Source: Polyangiaceae bacterium (GTDB taxonomy: Bacteria; Myxococcota_A; Polyangia; Polyangiales; Polyangiaceae). Taken from it: a DNA stretch of 64,000 nucleotides. Within the stretch, counting starts at the first letter, position 1; the number at the start of each line of letters is the position of its first letter. The position numbers were made by a program, and so were the translations under genes. Positions 43,198 to 52,174 of this stretch are shown piece after piece. The DNA is taken from assembly GCA_020633235.1 (NCBI GenBank), contig JACKEA010000004.1, forward strand, positions 310,001-374,000, written 5' to 3'. Under the pieces are notes generated by a model that made no database searches, was not told the DNA's origin, and saw only the letters and a program-made list of their open reading frames with translations.

Positions 43198-44310
43198 ATG
43201 GAGGGCACCCTCAGCCTCCGCCGTGCCGAAGTGCGAGCTTCGAGCACGGCGTCCGCCATTTCCGCACTGCGGGAGCAGCTCAGCCAACCGGAGCTCGCCT
43301 GCGTGCTCGCCTTCACCTCTCCGGAGGTGGACCTTGGAGAGCTCGGTCCGGGTCTGAAGCAGAGCTTCGATTGCCCGGTGATCTCCTGCACGACGGCAGG
43401 TCAGATCGGCCCCGACGGCTTCACCGTGGGCGGGGTGACGGCGGCAAGCGTGGCCGGACCCCTGAAGGTGCACTCCTTCGTGATCCCGCTGGATGACATC
43501 GCCGCTTCCGTGAGCGAGGTCGCTGCCGAGATCGTCCTGCTGCGACCCAAGTCGAAGCTCGCCTTCGGCCTCGTCCTGGTGGACGGCCTGTCCCTCAAGG
43601 AAGAGCGCCTGATGGCCACCCTCCACGCGGCGTTGCCCAGACTGCCGATCGTGGGCGGGTCGGCGGGAGACGACCTCCACTTTTCCGAGACCCACGTGTA
43701 CTTCGACGGCAGGTTCCGTCAGCACATCGCCGTGCTGCACCTGTTCGAGACGGACTTGCCCGTCGCGCCGGTGAAGTTCCAGCACCACCTGCCATCGGAT
43801 CAACGGCTGGTGATCACCCGGGCGGACGCCAGCACTCGGACCGTGTACGAGATCAACGGCAAGCCGGCGACGGCGGTGTACGCGAACGCCGTGGGAGTGA
43901 AGGAGAGCGAGCTCACCTCGCAGGTCTTCTCCAAACATCCGCTGCTGTTGCGCATCGGCACGGAGTACTTTACCCGCTCGCTGGCGCGTGTGAACGCAGA
44001 CCGAAGCATCACATTCTTCTGCGCCATCGACGCCGGGTTGGTGTTGAGAGTGGGGCGTCAAGGCGGCTTCATGGACGCCGTGGAGTCCGCTATCACGGAG
44101 CTTCGAGAGTCTCTGGGCGAGCCGCAGCTGGTGATCGGCTGTGACTGCATCCTGCGGCGCCTGGAGATGGAGTCCAACGGCATGATCGCGCAGGTGGGCA
44201 AGCACTTCGCCGACCTGGGCGTGATCGGCTTCAGCACCTACGGCGAGCAGTACAACGCGGTCCACATCAATCAGACGTTCACCGGCATCGCCATCGGCGG
44301 TGCCCCGTGA
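43198..44310 (+). CDS. FIST-domain sensory protein
   Basis: 370 residues from ATG 43198; the frame is open upstream inside the PilZ gene, but the FIST fold begins here. FIST_N about 30-215 (ACVLAFTSPEVDLGEL, CPVISCTTAGQIGPDG, PIVGGSAGDDLHF) and FIST_C about 225-365 (YEINGKPATAVYANAVG, CDCILRRLEM, VIGFSTYGEQYNAVHINQT). FIST domains are cytoplasmic small-molecule sensors, thought to bind amino acids, and usually sit on signalling proteins. Here the domain is free-standing. Its stop overlaps the GTG of the histidine kinase by 4 bases, so the two very likely work as a sensor and kinase pair. Confidence 0.93.
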   Translation: MEGTLSLRRAEVRASSTASAISALREQLSQPELACVLAFTSPEVDLGELGPGLKQSFDCPVISCTTAGQIGPDGFTVGGVTAASVAGPLKVHSFVIPLDDIAASVSEVAAEIVLLRPKSKLAFGLVLVDGLSLKEERLMATLHAALPRLPIVGGSAGDDLHFSETHVYFDGRFRQHIAVLHLFETDLPVAPVKFQHHLPSDQRLVITRADASTRTVYEINGKPATAVYANAVGVKESELTSQVFSKHPLLLRIGTEYFTRSLARVNADRSITFFCAIDAGLVLRVGRQGGFMDAVESAITELRESLGEPQLVIGCDCILRRLEMESNGMIAQVGKHFADLGVIGFSTYGEQYNAVHINQTFTGIAIGGAP

Positions 44311-45359
44311 AGAGCCGGGTCGCCGAGCTCGAGGCCGAGCTGGAGGCGGCGCAGCGCACCATAGATGCCCTCAGCGATGCGATGGAACGTGGCCTCTCCG
44401 AAGCCTCCACGGACGTGCCTCTCACGCTGCAGATGCTCAGCTTGGAGCAACTCGTGCACGAGCGGACCCATGAGCTTGCGAGCCGACAGGGAGAGCTGCA
44501 AGCCGCGCTGGACGAGCTCGGGCGCACGCAGGCCCAGCTCTTGAGCGCGCAGAAGCTGGAAGCCATCGGGCAGCTCGCGGCGGGCATCGCTCACGAGATC
44601 AACACGCCGATGCAGTACATCGGAGATAACACCGCGTTCTTGCAGACGGCGTTCACCGAGTTGCTCGGTTACGTGGCCCGTCTGGAAGCAGCCGTCGGGG
44701 ACACGGTGAAGCCGAGTCGAAAGGTGGAATTCGTCAAGGAGCGCGTGGGGCCCGCCGTCGACCAGACCATCGAGGGTGTGGCGGCCGTGAGCAGGCTGGT
44801 GCAGGGCATGCGATCCTTCGCCCACCCCGGCAGTGAGGAGAAAGAGCCCACCGACATCAACGATTCACTGGAAACGACCGTCACCGTGTGTCGCAACGAG
44901 TGGAAGTACGTGTCCGAGGTGGAGCTCGAGCTGGAACCGGGCCTGCCGTTGGTTCCGGCGCTGCGGGCGGAGCTCAATCAGGTGTTCCTGAACATGATCG
45001 TCAACTCGGCTCAGGCGATTGGCGAGGTGGTGAGCGGCGACGAGAAGGGCAAGATCGTGGTCCGTACTTGGAGCGACGAGGCGGCAGTGTACGTCTCGAT
45101 CTCGGATAGCGGCCCCGGCGTCCCCGAAACCCTCCGGAGCAGAGTGTTCGATCCGTTCTTCACCACCAAGCCGGTAGGAAAGGGCACTGGGCAGGGGCTC
45201 GCGATCGCTCGTTCCATCGTGACCGAGCACCACGGCGGCGCGCTCGAGCTCCTTGCCACGCAGCCCACCACTTTTCTGATCAAGCTTCCGCGGGGACAGA
45301 GCGACCTACGAACCAAGACGCGGCCGTCGATGGAAACGATGTCGGCCGTGGGCCGTTAG
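44307..45359 (+). CDS. soluble histidine kinase paired with FIST protein
   Basis: 350 residues from GTG 44307 (GTGA overlap). It has no membrane helix or sensor domain; the first 85 residues are coiled coil (VAELEAELEAAQRTIDAL, ASRQGELQAALDELGRTQ). HisKA H-box AAGIAHEINTPMQYI near residue 95. ATPase motifs: NMIVNSAQAI (N-box), DSGPGVP (G1), GTGQGLAIARSI (G2). No receiver domain. Input is probably the FIST protein encoded upstream. Its stop TAG overlaps the stop of the convergent tsaD gene by 2 bases. No response regulator gene is adjacent. Confidence 0.92.
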   Translation: MKSRVAELEAELEAAQRTIDALSDAMERGLSEASTDVPLTLQMLSLEQLVHERTHELASRQGELQAALDELGRTQAQLLSAQKLEAIGQLAAGIAHEINTPMQYIGDNTAFLQTAFTELLGYVARLEAAVGDTVKPSRKVEFVKERVGPAVDQTIEGVAAVSRLVQGMRSFAHPGSEEKEPTDINDSLETTVTVCRNEWKYVSEVELELEPGLPLVPALRAELNQVFLNMIVNSAQAIGEVVSGDEKGKIVVRTWSDEAAVYVSISDSGPGVPETLRSRVFDPFFTTKPVGKGTGQGLAIARSIVTEHHGGALELLATQPTTFLIKLPRGQSDLRTKTRPSMETMSAVGR

Positions 45360-46408
45360 CGACGACCGCGCCCTTTGCGGGTCACGCTGGCCAGGGCCGT
45401 GTGCGGACTCGTCTCCAGCGCCGCGAGATCGCTCTCCCCCCGCGCCAGCCGGGCCGCACCCGCGAAGGCGATCATGGCCGCATTGTCCGTGCACGCGCGC
45501 AGATGCGGGACCACGAGGCGCACGCCGGCGCGTTCGCAGGCTGCGTCGGCGCGCTCCCGGAGCTCGCGATTCGCGGCCACGCCGCCCGCCAGCACCAAGG
45601 TGCGCACGTTCTCTTGCTCCACGGCGCGGAGCGCCTTCTTGACCAACGTGTCCACCACGCGGCGCTGAAACGCCGCGCACAGATCGCGGAGGGTCGCGTC
45701 GTCCCCCGGGCGGCCGTGATTGGTGACCCAACGTTGCACGTTGGTCTTCAGCCCGCTGAAGCTGAACTCGAGGGAATCCCGCTGGGGCATCGGTTTGGAG
45801 AGCGCGATGGCGTCGGGGTCCCCTTCACGAGCGAGGCGATCGATCACGGGTCCGCCGGGGTAGCCGAGGCCCAAAAGCTTGGCGACCTTGTCGAAGGCTT
45901 CCCCGGCGGCGTCGTCTCGCGTGGCGCCCAGCTCTTGGATGTCCGTCAGCTCCTGTCCGTCCACGCGATAGAGCGCGGTGTGGCCTCCGGAAGCCAGAAG
46001 CGCCACGTAGGGTGGCTCCGCGGGCTCCGGCTCCCGCAGGCCGGGAAAACGCAGGTTCACCGCCAACAAGTGTCCCACCAGGTGGTCCACGCCCACCAGC
46101 GGCTTGCCCGTGGCCCAGGCGAGGCCGCGGGCGAGCTGCACGCCCACGAGCAGAGCCCCAGAGAGCCCCGGACGCGCGGTGACGGCGATGCCGCCGATGG
46201 CGTCGAGGCCAATGCCTTCGAGGGCGGCTTCGATCACCGGACGCGCGTTCTTCATGTGGTCTCGGGAAGCCAGCTCCGGGACCACGCCGCCATAGGGAGC
46301 GTGCAGCTTCACCTGACTGTGCACCACGTCCGAGAGCACGCTGCCGCCTTGGGTGACGACCGCGGCGCCGGTCTCGTCGCAGGAGGTTTCGATGCCGAGG
46401 ACTTGCAT
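45356..46408 (-). CDS. tsaD: tRNA N6-adenosine threonylcarbamoyltransferase
   Basis: 350 residues from ATG 46408; the open frame upstream is not coding. The start shares a base with the stop of the upstream lipoprotein (TGATG). Family hallmarks: VLGIETSCDETGAAVV at the N-terminus, PELASRDHMKN, metal-binding VDHLVGHLLAVN (HxxxH), ASGGHTALYRV, and LGLGYPGGPVIDRLA. TsaD, with TsaB, TsaE and TsaC products, makes t6A37 in ANN-decoding tRNAs in the cytoplasm and is essential in most bacteria. The other subunits are not in this window. The C-terminus ends RKGRGRR. Confidence 0.97.
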   Translation of the reverse strand: MQVLGIETSCDETGAAVVTQGGSVLSDVVHSQVKLHAPYGGVVPELASRDHMKNARPVIEAALEGIGLDAIGGIAVTARPGLSGALLVGVQLARGLAWATGKPLVGVDHLVGHLLAVNLRFPGLREPEPAEPPYVALLASGGHTALYRVDGQELTDIQELGATRDDAAGEAFDKVAKLLGLGYPGGPVIDRLAREGDPDAIALSKPMPQRDSLEFSFSGLKTNVQRWVTNHGRPGDDATLRDLCAAFQRRVVDTLVKKALRAVEQENVRTLVLAGGVAANRELRERADAACERAGVRLVVPHLRACTDNAAMIAFAGAARLARGESDLAALETSPHTALASVTRKGRGRR

Positions 46409-46917
46409 CAGTAGCCGCAACCACCGCTGCGCCGTTCGAGCTGAAACAGCGCGAAGCCCGCGGCCTTCGGCGGGTCCGGTGGTGTCGTGGCTGGCGGGGG
46501 ACGCAGCAGCCGTACCTCCACGTCGTCGTTCTTCATCAGCGACACCACGGCCAGGGCAGGACCCTCGCAGCTCGACTCCGTCCAGGCGACGAAATTGAAA
46601 TCCCGGCCCGTTCCGAAGTCGAGGGTGGACAGCTGATCGCTCTGGACCTCGCTGCTGGCGTGGAGCACGGCGTGATCGAAGCGGGGCGAAGGCACGCACG
46701 GTCCGGTTTCCGCATCGTCCGTGGTGATGGTGCCCGGCGTGCTGCCCAAGTGGTTCATGTCCAGTGTCAGCGCCAGCCGCAGATCCGGCGGGTAGCCCTG
46801 GCGTACGAACTGAGCGCTCACGATCGAGCCGCAGTAGGCAGCGCCATCACTGGTATCGAAGCGATCCAACGTGCGGCAGCCCGACAGCAGCACCACCAGC
46901 AACAGCGCGCGCTTCAT
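46408..46917 (-). CDS. small lipoprotein, unknown function
   Basis: 169 residues from ATG 46917. Lipobox LLSGC (Cys14) after a short signal peptide. The mature part is beta-rich (QGYPPDLRLALTLDMNHLG, DFNFVAWTESSC) with several Cys and a Pro-rich segment (PPPATTPPDPP) before the terminal SGGCGY. No family recognised. It is coupled at both ends: ATGA overlap with the TPR/HEAT gene and TGATG with tsaD, so it is translated from the same mRNA. Confidence 0.82.
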   Translation of the reverse strand: MKRALLLVVLLSGCRTLDRFDTSDGAAYCGSIVSAQFVRQGYPPDLRLALTLDMNHLGSTPGTITTDDAETGPCVPSPRFDHAVLHASSEVQSDQLSTLDFGTGRDFNFVAWTESSCEGPALAVVSLMKNDDVEVRLLRPPPATTPPDPPKAAGFALFQLERRSGGCGY

Positions 46918-49900
46918 GGCTTGCCCAACGCTTGCCGGGCCGCCTTTCGCACGCGCGGCTCCGCGTCCTTGTCGGCCACGCGCTCGAGCGCGCCCCGCGC
47001 CGCGTTCGGGTCGATCTTGCCCAGGGCCACCACCGCCGCTTCTCGCACCAGAGCGGTTTCGTCCGTTTCCGCGGCGCGTGTCAAGGCGGCGATGGCCTTG
47101 TCGTTGCGTTTGCCGGAAGCGAGCACACCGAGAGCTTCCGCGGCGCGAACCCGCGCCGGCCACTCCGTGGCCTTGTCGAGCAGCGCGGTGACGGCCTCGA
47201 TGCCGCCCTTCGGCTTGGCGCGCTCCACCGCCGCCAGGGCGGCGCGTCGAACGCTGTCGTCGGTGTCCCCCAAGGCGTCCAGCACGGTCTTCTGTGCGGC
47301 GGCCTCGGGTCGCACCGCGAGCACCTGGATGGCGCGCACTCGCGTTTCCGGCGCAGGGTGGCTGGCCAACGTCACGAAGGCGGGGACCACCGCGCTGGCG
47401 ATGGTCTCGGCGGCGGCGACCGCGCGCTTCTTGCCCGCCGCGCTCGCCTTGTCGAGATCCTGGGTGAGGGGACCAAAGGCCGGCTTGCCGCCGCGGGCCA
47501 AGAGCGCATCGGCGACCGCGCGGGCGCGCTCGGGAGAGCTCTGCACCGCGGACACGCTGGCGTGGGCCAGCGCCGGGGCGATGGTCGCGAGCGCCTTGGT
47601 CTCGTCGTCGGCCGAGTAGCCCTCCGGCAGCAGACCGCGGATCAGCTCGCGAACGTCCACCCGCCCTTCCGGCGGGACCTCGCGGGTGTGGGCGTACTTG
47701 CCCGTCGCCAGCACCAAGGCCGCGGCGGTGCCGGCGCGCCGCAGCTCGGGATCCGGGCTCACCAGCGCTTCCGAGATCGCGCGCGGTGCCCCCGGCGCGC
47801 CGATGCGTGCGAGGGCGGTGACGGCCGCGCCGCGCACCGTGGCATCGCTCGACTCCCCGAGCTGCGTCAGCACGTCCGCCGCGGACTTGTCGCTGATCTC
47901 CCCCAGCGCGAAGGCCGCCGCAGCACGCGGCAGCGGGCCGGCCTCCATGGACCGCGCCACTCCAGCCAGCAGGGGGCCGCTCTTCTTGTCGCCGATGAAG
48001 CCGAGGCCCATGGCACCCAGGGCCCGGATGCTCGGTGCGTCGCTCTTCACCATGTGAGTCAAGAGCTCCCGCGCCGCCGGCGAGCGCATGCGGGCCACGC
48101 CCCAGGCCGCGGCCACCATCACCGGATCCGATTCGTCGGAGCGGATCTCCCCGCCGGGGGCGAGCAGCTCACCGAGCTTGGGCAGCAGCGCCGGATCCCT
48201 CAGCGCCCCCACGGCGATCATGGCACGAGCTCGGAGCTCCGAATCCGCGTTGCCCGTGGCGAAGGCGAACAGGGCGGAGCCCGCGCTCTTGTTTTCGATG
48301 TACGAGAGCAGCTCGATGGCGATGCGTTGCTGCGCGTCGTTGTCGTCCGTCAGTGCGTCCAACAGCGGCTTGACGGCGCGCTCGCCGATGCGCCGCAGGG
48401 ACTCGCGTGCCTTTTCGGCGACTTTGGGGTCCGAGCTCTTGGTCTGGTGCGCGAGCGGGAATGCCAGCGCGCCGTAGATGTCCACCAGAAGCCGCCGGTA
48501 GATGGGCTTCTGCGGATTGCCCAGCGCGACGGGCAAGAGCTCCTTCTCCAGCGACTCCAGCGTGCCGCGGCCCAGGTTGATCTGCATGCTCAGCCGTGCG
48601 GCCTGCGCCACCAGCTCTTCGTCCGGCGAGGCGCGCACCACGCGGCGCAACAAGCGGTCCGCCTCCTGCAGATCCCCCTGGCTGATGAGCAGCTCCGCCA
48701 GCTGGAAGTACACCGGGAACAGCCGGTCGTTCTTGGCGATGGCCTGGCGGAACGCTTGGATGGCCTTCTTGTTGTCCTGCCGCCGGCGGTACATTTCGCC
48801 GAGCTTCCGGTGCCCTTCGGCGTCGTCCGGGCTCAGCTCCACCGCCTTGGCCGCGTAGCGGATGGCCTCGTCGTCCTTGTACAGCTCCGCGGCGTACTGG
48901 GCCATGCGCTGGTAGTACTCGCGCGCCCGCTTGGGCTCCGCTTCCACCAGCTTCTTGAGCACGTCGATGGCTTCGCGCAGCTTCTTCTGCAGCACCAGCA
49001 CGCGCTCCAAGGTCGCCAGGCTCGGCGCGTCGCCAGGGGCGCTCTTCACCACCAGCTTGAGGGTGCGCTCTGCATCTGCGTAGCGCCGCAAGCGAATCTG
49101 CACCTCCGCCAACAGGCGCCCGGCGTCCAGATCCGGCGGCGTGGACTTCAGCCGCCGCGCCAAGGGCGCTGCCCGCTGCTCCAACTGGCCGGAGAGGCTC
49201 CACAGCGTGACGATGTGCGTGCGCGCTTCCCGCGCCAGGTACTTGTTGTCGCCGGACTCCTTGAGCATCTGCTCCCACAGCCGCCGCGCCTCGTCGTACT
49301 GGCGGTTGCGGGTGTCGCGCCCCGAGGCCGAGGCGCCGGTACGCTCCAGCGCCAGCGCGTAGGCCTTCTTGTACTTGATGAGCTTGGGCGAGAGCTTCAT
49401 CGCCTCCCGCAGCGACTCCAGCGCTTTGTCCGGCATGTCGTGCTCGAGGTACACCTCGCCCATGGTGGACTCCGCACGCGCGCGATCGGTCACCACCACC
49501 TTGATCCGCTGCCAGGTGGTCATGGCCTTCTTCTTGTCGCCCTCCTGCCAATAGCGATCCCCGAGCTCCACCAGGTGACGTGGGTCGTGGGACCCCATCT
49601 TGCTGAGGCGCTGCAGCACCTCCATGGCGCGGTCCTTCTCTTCCACTCGCTCGTAGAAGTCGACCAGCGCCGCCAACGTTTCCTCGTCCTGACCCGAGCG
49701 CGCCTCCAGCTTCTTCAGCTGCTCCAGGGCCTTTTGGCGATCTCCGCGTTGGATCAGCGCTTCCGCCAGCTGGAACACGTAGTCCGGGTTGCGCGGCGCC
49801 GCGCGGATCAGCGCTTCGTATTCCTTGATCGCCTGATCCAGCTCGCCCTGGATCTGAAGCAGCTGCACCACCTTGAGCCGCGTGGAGATGTCCCCGGACT

Positions 49901-51020
49901 TCTTCGCCAGCGCCTTCTTGTAGGTGGCCAGGGCCTTGTCCACCTGTCCGGTCTCTTCATACAGACCACCCAGCATGCGCAGCCGGTCGTAGTCCTGGAC
50001 GTTGTCTTTCTCGAGCTCCGTGATGAGCTCCCGCAGCCGGTCTTCGTCACGATAGACGCCGACGATGATGTCGTAGATCTCGGTGCGAATGCCGGACTGG
50101 CTGCCCGCGGCGTGCAGCGCGCGTCGCAGCGTGGTCATGGCTTCTTTCTTCTTGCCCAGCTTGGCCAGGGCGCGCCCCAGATCCCGGAGGGCCGGCGCCA
50201 GCACGCGGTTGTCGCCAGCGGCCGCCTTCACCACTTCGCGGTACTCGTCCACGGCGCGCTGATGCTCGTTGCGCAGCATCAGCTCGCGCGCCAGCTCCCC
50301 CTTCACGTAGAAGGAGCCCTTGGCCCGGGTCACCAGCTGCTTGTGGTACTTCTTGGCGTCGTCCCAGTGCTTGAGGTCGAGGGCGAGCTGCATCAGCGTA
50401 CGCAGCGTCTGCTCTTTCTCGGCGTCGTTCTTGATCAGGGGCAGCGCCTTCTCGTAGCGACTGAAAGCACCGGCCTTGTCCCCGCGATCTTGCAGCACGT
50501 GGGCCAGCGCCATCAGCGCCGTCGGGTCCTTGGGCTTCTGCTGGATCGCCTTGTCGTAGGTCGCGATGGCGCGGTCGTACTGACCGTCCTGCTTGTAGAT
50601 GCCCGCCAGCGCCACCATCGCGTTCCACTGATCCGGCTTGGCTGCGCGCTTCTCGAACTCCTCCACCAGCTTTTGCAGGTTGCCGTCCCGTTCGCGGTAC
50701 AGCTCCGCCAGACGTTGCAGCGGGAACTGCGCCCCCGGCTGCGACAGCACGATGCCCGTGTAGCGCGCGATCAGCGCGTCGTTGCTCGGTCCCTTCGGCT
50801 TCTCTGCCGAGGGCTTGACCACTGGTTTGCCACCGGGCTTCGGTCGCCCCCCGGGCTTCGGTCGCCCCCCGGGGTGAAAGCCAGGCTTCGGCTTCTGGCG
50901 ACCGCCGGGATTGAATTGCCCCAGCAGGTTGCCGGAGCCCGGGGCCGCATCGGCGGGAGGGGCCGCCAGGGCCGCCATCAGGGCCGTCACCAGGCCACCG
51001 AGCAAGGGTCGTAGCTTCAC
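46914..51020 (-). CDS. giant secreted TPR and HEAT-repeat protein
   Basis: 1368 residues from GTG 51020. Sec signal peptide (ALAAPPADA/AP), then a Gly/Pro/Lys linker with repeated GGRPKP units. TPR repeats fill about 95-720 (WNAMVALAGIYKQDGQYDRA, ALMALAHVLQDRGDKAGA, AEGHRKLGEMYRRRQDNKKA). From about 780 to the end HEAT/PBS-lyase-like repeats dominate (PAARELLTHMVKSDAPSIRA, PETRVRAIQVLAVRPEA, LVREAAVVALGKIDPNA). Both are protein-binding solenoids, so a periplasmic scaffold for a large complex is expected. It is the head of the tsaD transcript, an unexpected companion for an essential tRNA gene. Confidence 0.9.
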   Translation of the reverse strand: MKLRPLLGGLVTALMAALAAPPADAAPGSGNLLGQFNPGGRQKPKPGFHPGGRPKPGGRPKPGGKPVVKPSAEKPKGPSNDALIARYTGIVLSQPGAQFPLQRLAELYRERDGNLQKLVEEFEKRAAKPDQWNAMVALAGIYKQDGQYDRAIATYDKAIQQKPKDPTALMALAHVLQDRGDKAGAFSRYEKALPLIKNDAEKEQTLRTLMQLALDLKHWDDAKKYHKQLVTRAKGSFYVKGELARELMLRNEHQRAVDEYREVVKAAAGDNRVLAPALRDLGRALAKLGKKKEAMTTLRRALHAAGSQSGIRTEIYDIIVGVYRDEDRLRELITELEKDNVQDYDRLRMLGGLYEETGQVDKALATYKKALAKKSGDISTRLKVVQLLQIQGELDQAIKEYEALIRAAPRNPDYVFQLAEALIQRGDRQKALEQLKKLEARSGQDEETLAALVDFYERVEEKDRAMEVLQRLSKMGSHDPRHLVELGDRYWQEGDKKKAMTTWQRIKVVVTDRARAESTMGEVYLEHDMPDKALESLREAMKLSPKLIKYKKAYALALERTGASASGRDTRNRQYDEARRLWEQMLKESGDNKYLAREARTHIVTLWSLSGQLEQRAAPLARRLKSTPPDLDAGRLLAEVQIRLRRYADAERTLKLVVKSAPGDAPSLATLERVLVLQKKLREAIDVLKKLVEAEPKRAREYYQRMAQYAAELYKDDEAIRYAAKAVELSPDDAEGHRKLGEMYRRRQDNKKAIQAFRQAIAKNDRLFPVYFQLAELLISQGDLQEADRLLRRVVRASPDEELVAQAARLSMQINLGRGTLESLEKELLPVALGNPQKPIYRRLLVDIYGALAFPLAHQTKSSDPKVAEKARESLRRIGERAVKPLLDALTDDNDAQQRIAIELLSYIENKSAGSALFAFATGNADSELRARAMIAVGALRDPALLPKLGELLAPGGEIRSDESDPVMVAAAWGVARMRSPAARELLTHMVKSDAPSIRALGAMGLGFIGDKKSGPLLAGVARSMEAGPLPRAAAAFALGEISDKSAADVLTQLGESSDATVRGAAVTALARIGAPGAPRAISEALVSPDPELRRAGTAAALVLATGKYAHTREVPPEGRVDVRELIRGLLPEGYSADDETKALATIAPALAHASVSAVQSSPERARAVADALLARGGKPAFGPLTQDLDKASAAGKKRAVAAAETIASAVVPAFVTLASHPAPETRVRAIQVLAVRPEAAAQKTVLDALGDTDDSVRRAALAAVERAKPKGGIEAVTALLDKATEWPARVRAAEALGVLASGKRNDKAIAALTRAAETDETALVREAAVVALGKIDPNAARGALERVADKDAEPRVRKAARQALGKP
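50833..50868 (-). repeat. in-frame tandem repeat, 2 x 18 bp
   Basis: Two exact copies of an 18-base unit (plus-strand CCGGGCTTCGGTCGCCCC), with a partial third, encode the GGRPKP linker units of the TPR/HEAT protein. Confidence 0.8.
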
Positions 51021-51101
51021 GGGGAGTTAGCCTACGCGTCCGCGGAGGGCGCCGCCAATCACTGAACGTTCGACAGCGCGCGCCCCCTTCCCTTGGCGAG
51101 G

Positions 51102-51119
51102 TTTGTTGGTTCGCCGCGG
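51102..51119 (+). repeat. dispersed repeat half-site (copy 10)
   Basis: TTTGTTGGTTCGCCGCGG, flanked by GAGGT and AACCTC that pair into a small stem. It ends 4 bases from the minus-strand stop of the Cys-rich lipoprotein (51124). Confidence 0.65.
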
Positions 51120-51123
51120 AACC

Positions 51124-52047
51124 TCAGGGCGGAGGCGTGCCGCCGCCACCACCGCCCGGAAATCCGCCGCCCGGAAGCCCAGGGATGCCGTTCGCACACT
51201 GCTGGCCGCACTGTCCGAACACGCACTGCACGGCGTTGAACGCCTTCAGCGCGGCCTGGAAGTCCCCATTGAAGCACTGGAGCATGCACTGCAGGTTGAG
51301 GCCGCCCGGGCCGCCGGACAGGCACGACTGGAAGGCGCAGATCACGCCGTCGCGGCACACGTTGTCGAACAGGCAGTCCTGAGCCGAGGGGCACTGTTGG
51401 GTGATGCAGCTGAGGCAGGCCAGGGGCCCGCCGCCGCCGGTTCCCCCCGTACCGCCGCCGAAGCCGCCAAAGCCGCCGAAGTTCCCGAATCCGCCGGAGC
51501 CCCCGCCGCCAGTGGTTCCGCCGGTGCCCGCCGTGCCGCCGCTGCCACCGGTGCCGCCGCCGCACGGGCAGTTGAGCTTGGTGCGACAGTTGGCGACGGT
51601 TTGTGCCGCGTTCGTCGCGTTGCTGAACGGCCCGCCGTTCTGATCGATGACCGCCTGGCATGGCCCGAGGTAGCAGTCCACGCCGCTGCAGCCGGATTGA
51701 TCGGCGCAGGCGAGGATGTCGAGGCAGCCGCTCTCGTCCGCGCAGGTCGACCACACGTCCCCGCACTCCGTGCAGGTGCAGTCGTCGCACTCGTTCTGGG
51801 CGACGCTCAGGCACGAGCCGCCAGTGCCCCCGTCTCCACCGATCGCGGCCCCACCGCCGTCTCCGGACACGCCGCCGGAGTTACCCACGCCCCCGCCTCC
51901 GTCCAAAACTGACAGGCCACCAGTGCCGGCGCCGGCATCGGGATCCGGAATCGGGCCGAAATCGATGGTGGAGCGTCCGCAGGATGCTGCTCCAAGGCAC
52001 ACCGCCACTACCGCAAAGCCCCAACGAGTGATCGTTCGCGAATTCAT
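51124..52047 (-). CDS. Gly- and Cys-rich lipoprotein
   Basis: 307 residues from ATG 52047 (AGGAG upstream); eight residues more are possible from an earlier start. Lipobox GAASC. A long Gly/Ser/Thr linker is followed by two Cys-rich modules: one about 85-170 (CDDCTCTECGDVWSTCADESGC, CYLGPCQAVID) and one about 215-290 (CLSCITQQCPSAQDCLFD, VCRDGVICAFQSCL), joined by a second Gly-rich linker with GGFGNFGGFGGFGG. The protein ends in Gly/Pro. No enzyme motif. Probably a cell-surface lipoprotein, typical of myxobacteria; the role is unknown. It lies 103 bases upstream of the TPR/HEAT gene. Confidence 0.82.
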   Translation of the reverse strand: MNSRTITRWGFAVVAVCLGAASCGRSTIDFGPIPDPDAGAGTGGLSVLDGGGGVGNSGGVSGDGGGAAIGGDGGTGGSCLSVAQNECDDCTCTECGDVWSTCADESGCLDILACADQSGCSGVDCYLGPCQAVIDQNGGPFSNATNAAQTVANCRTKLNCPCGGGTGGSGGTAGTGGTTGGGGSGGFGNFGGFGGFGGGTGGTGGGGPLACLSCITQQCPSAQDCLFDNVCRDGVICAFQSCLSGGPGGLNLQCMLQCFNGDFQAALKAFNAVQCVFGQCGQQCANGIPGLPGGGFPGGGGGGTPPP

Positions 52048-52174
52048 CCTCGTGCTCCTCGTGCTGCCCACACGCCTGCGAGGGAAAAACCGACTACGGC
52101 CTTAGCACATCGCTGCCTTCGTCGGGGCGGGTTCGGTGGCTCCCGAGTCGCCCTGCGTGGTAAACGGCCAGGGC

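Noticed and set aside
46764..51014. A 1416-codon open frame on the plus strand opposite the TPR/HEAT gene
   Set aside because: It mirrors the real gene, has low-complexity His/Arg/Leu/Val-rich sequence and no domain. Such antisense frames are expected at this GC content.
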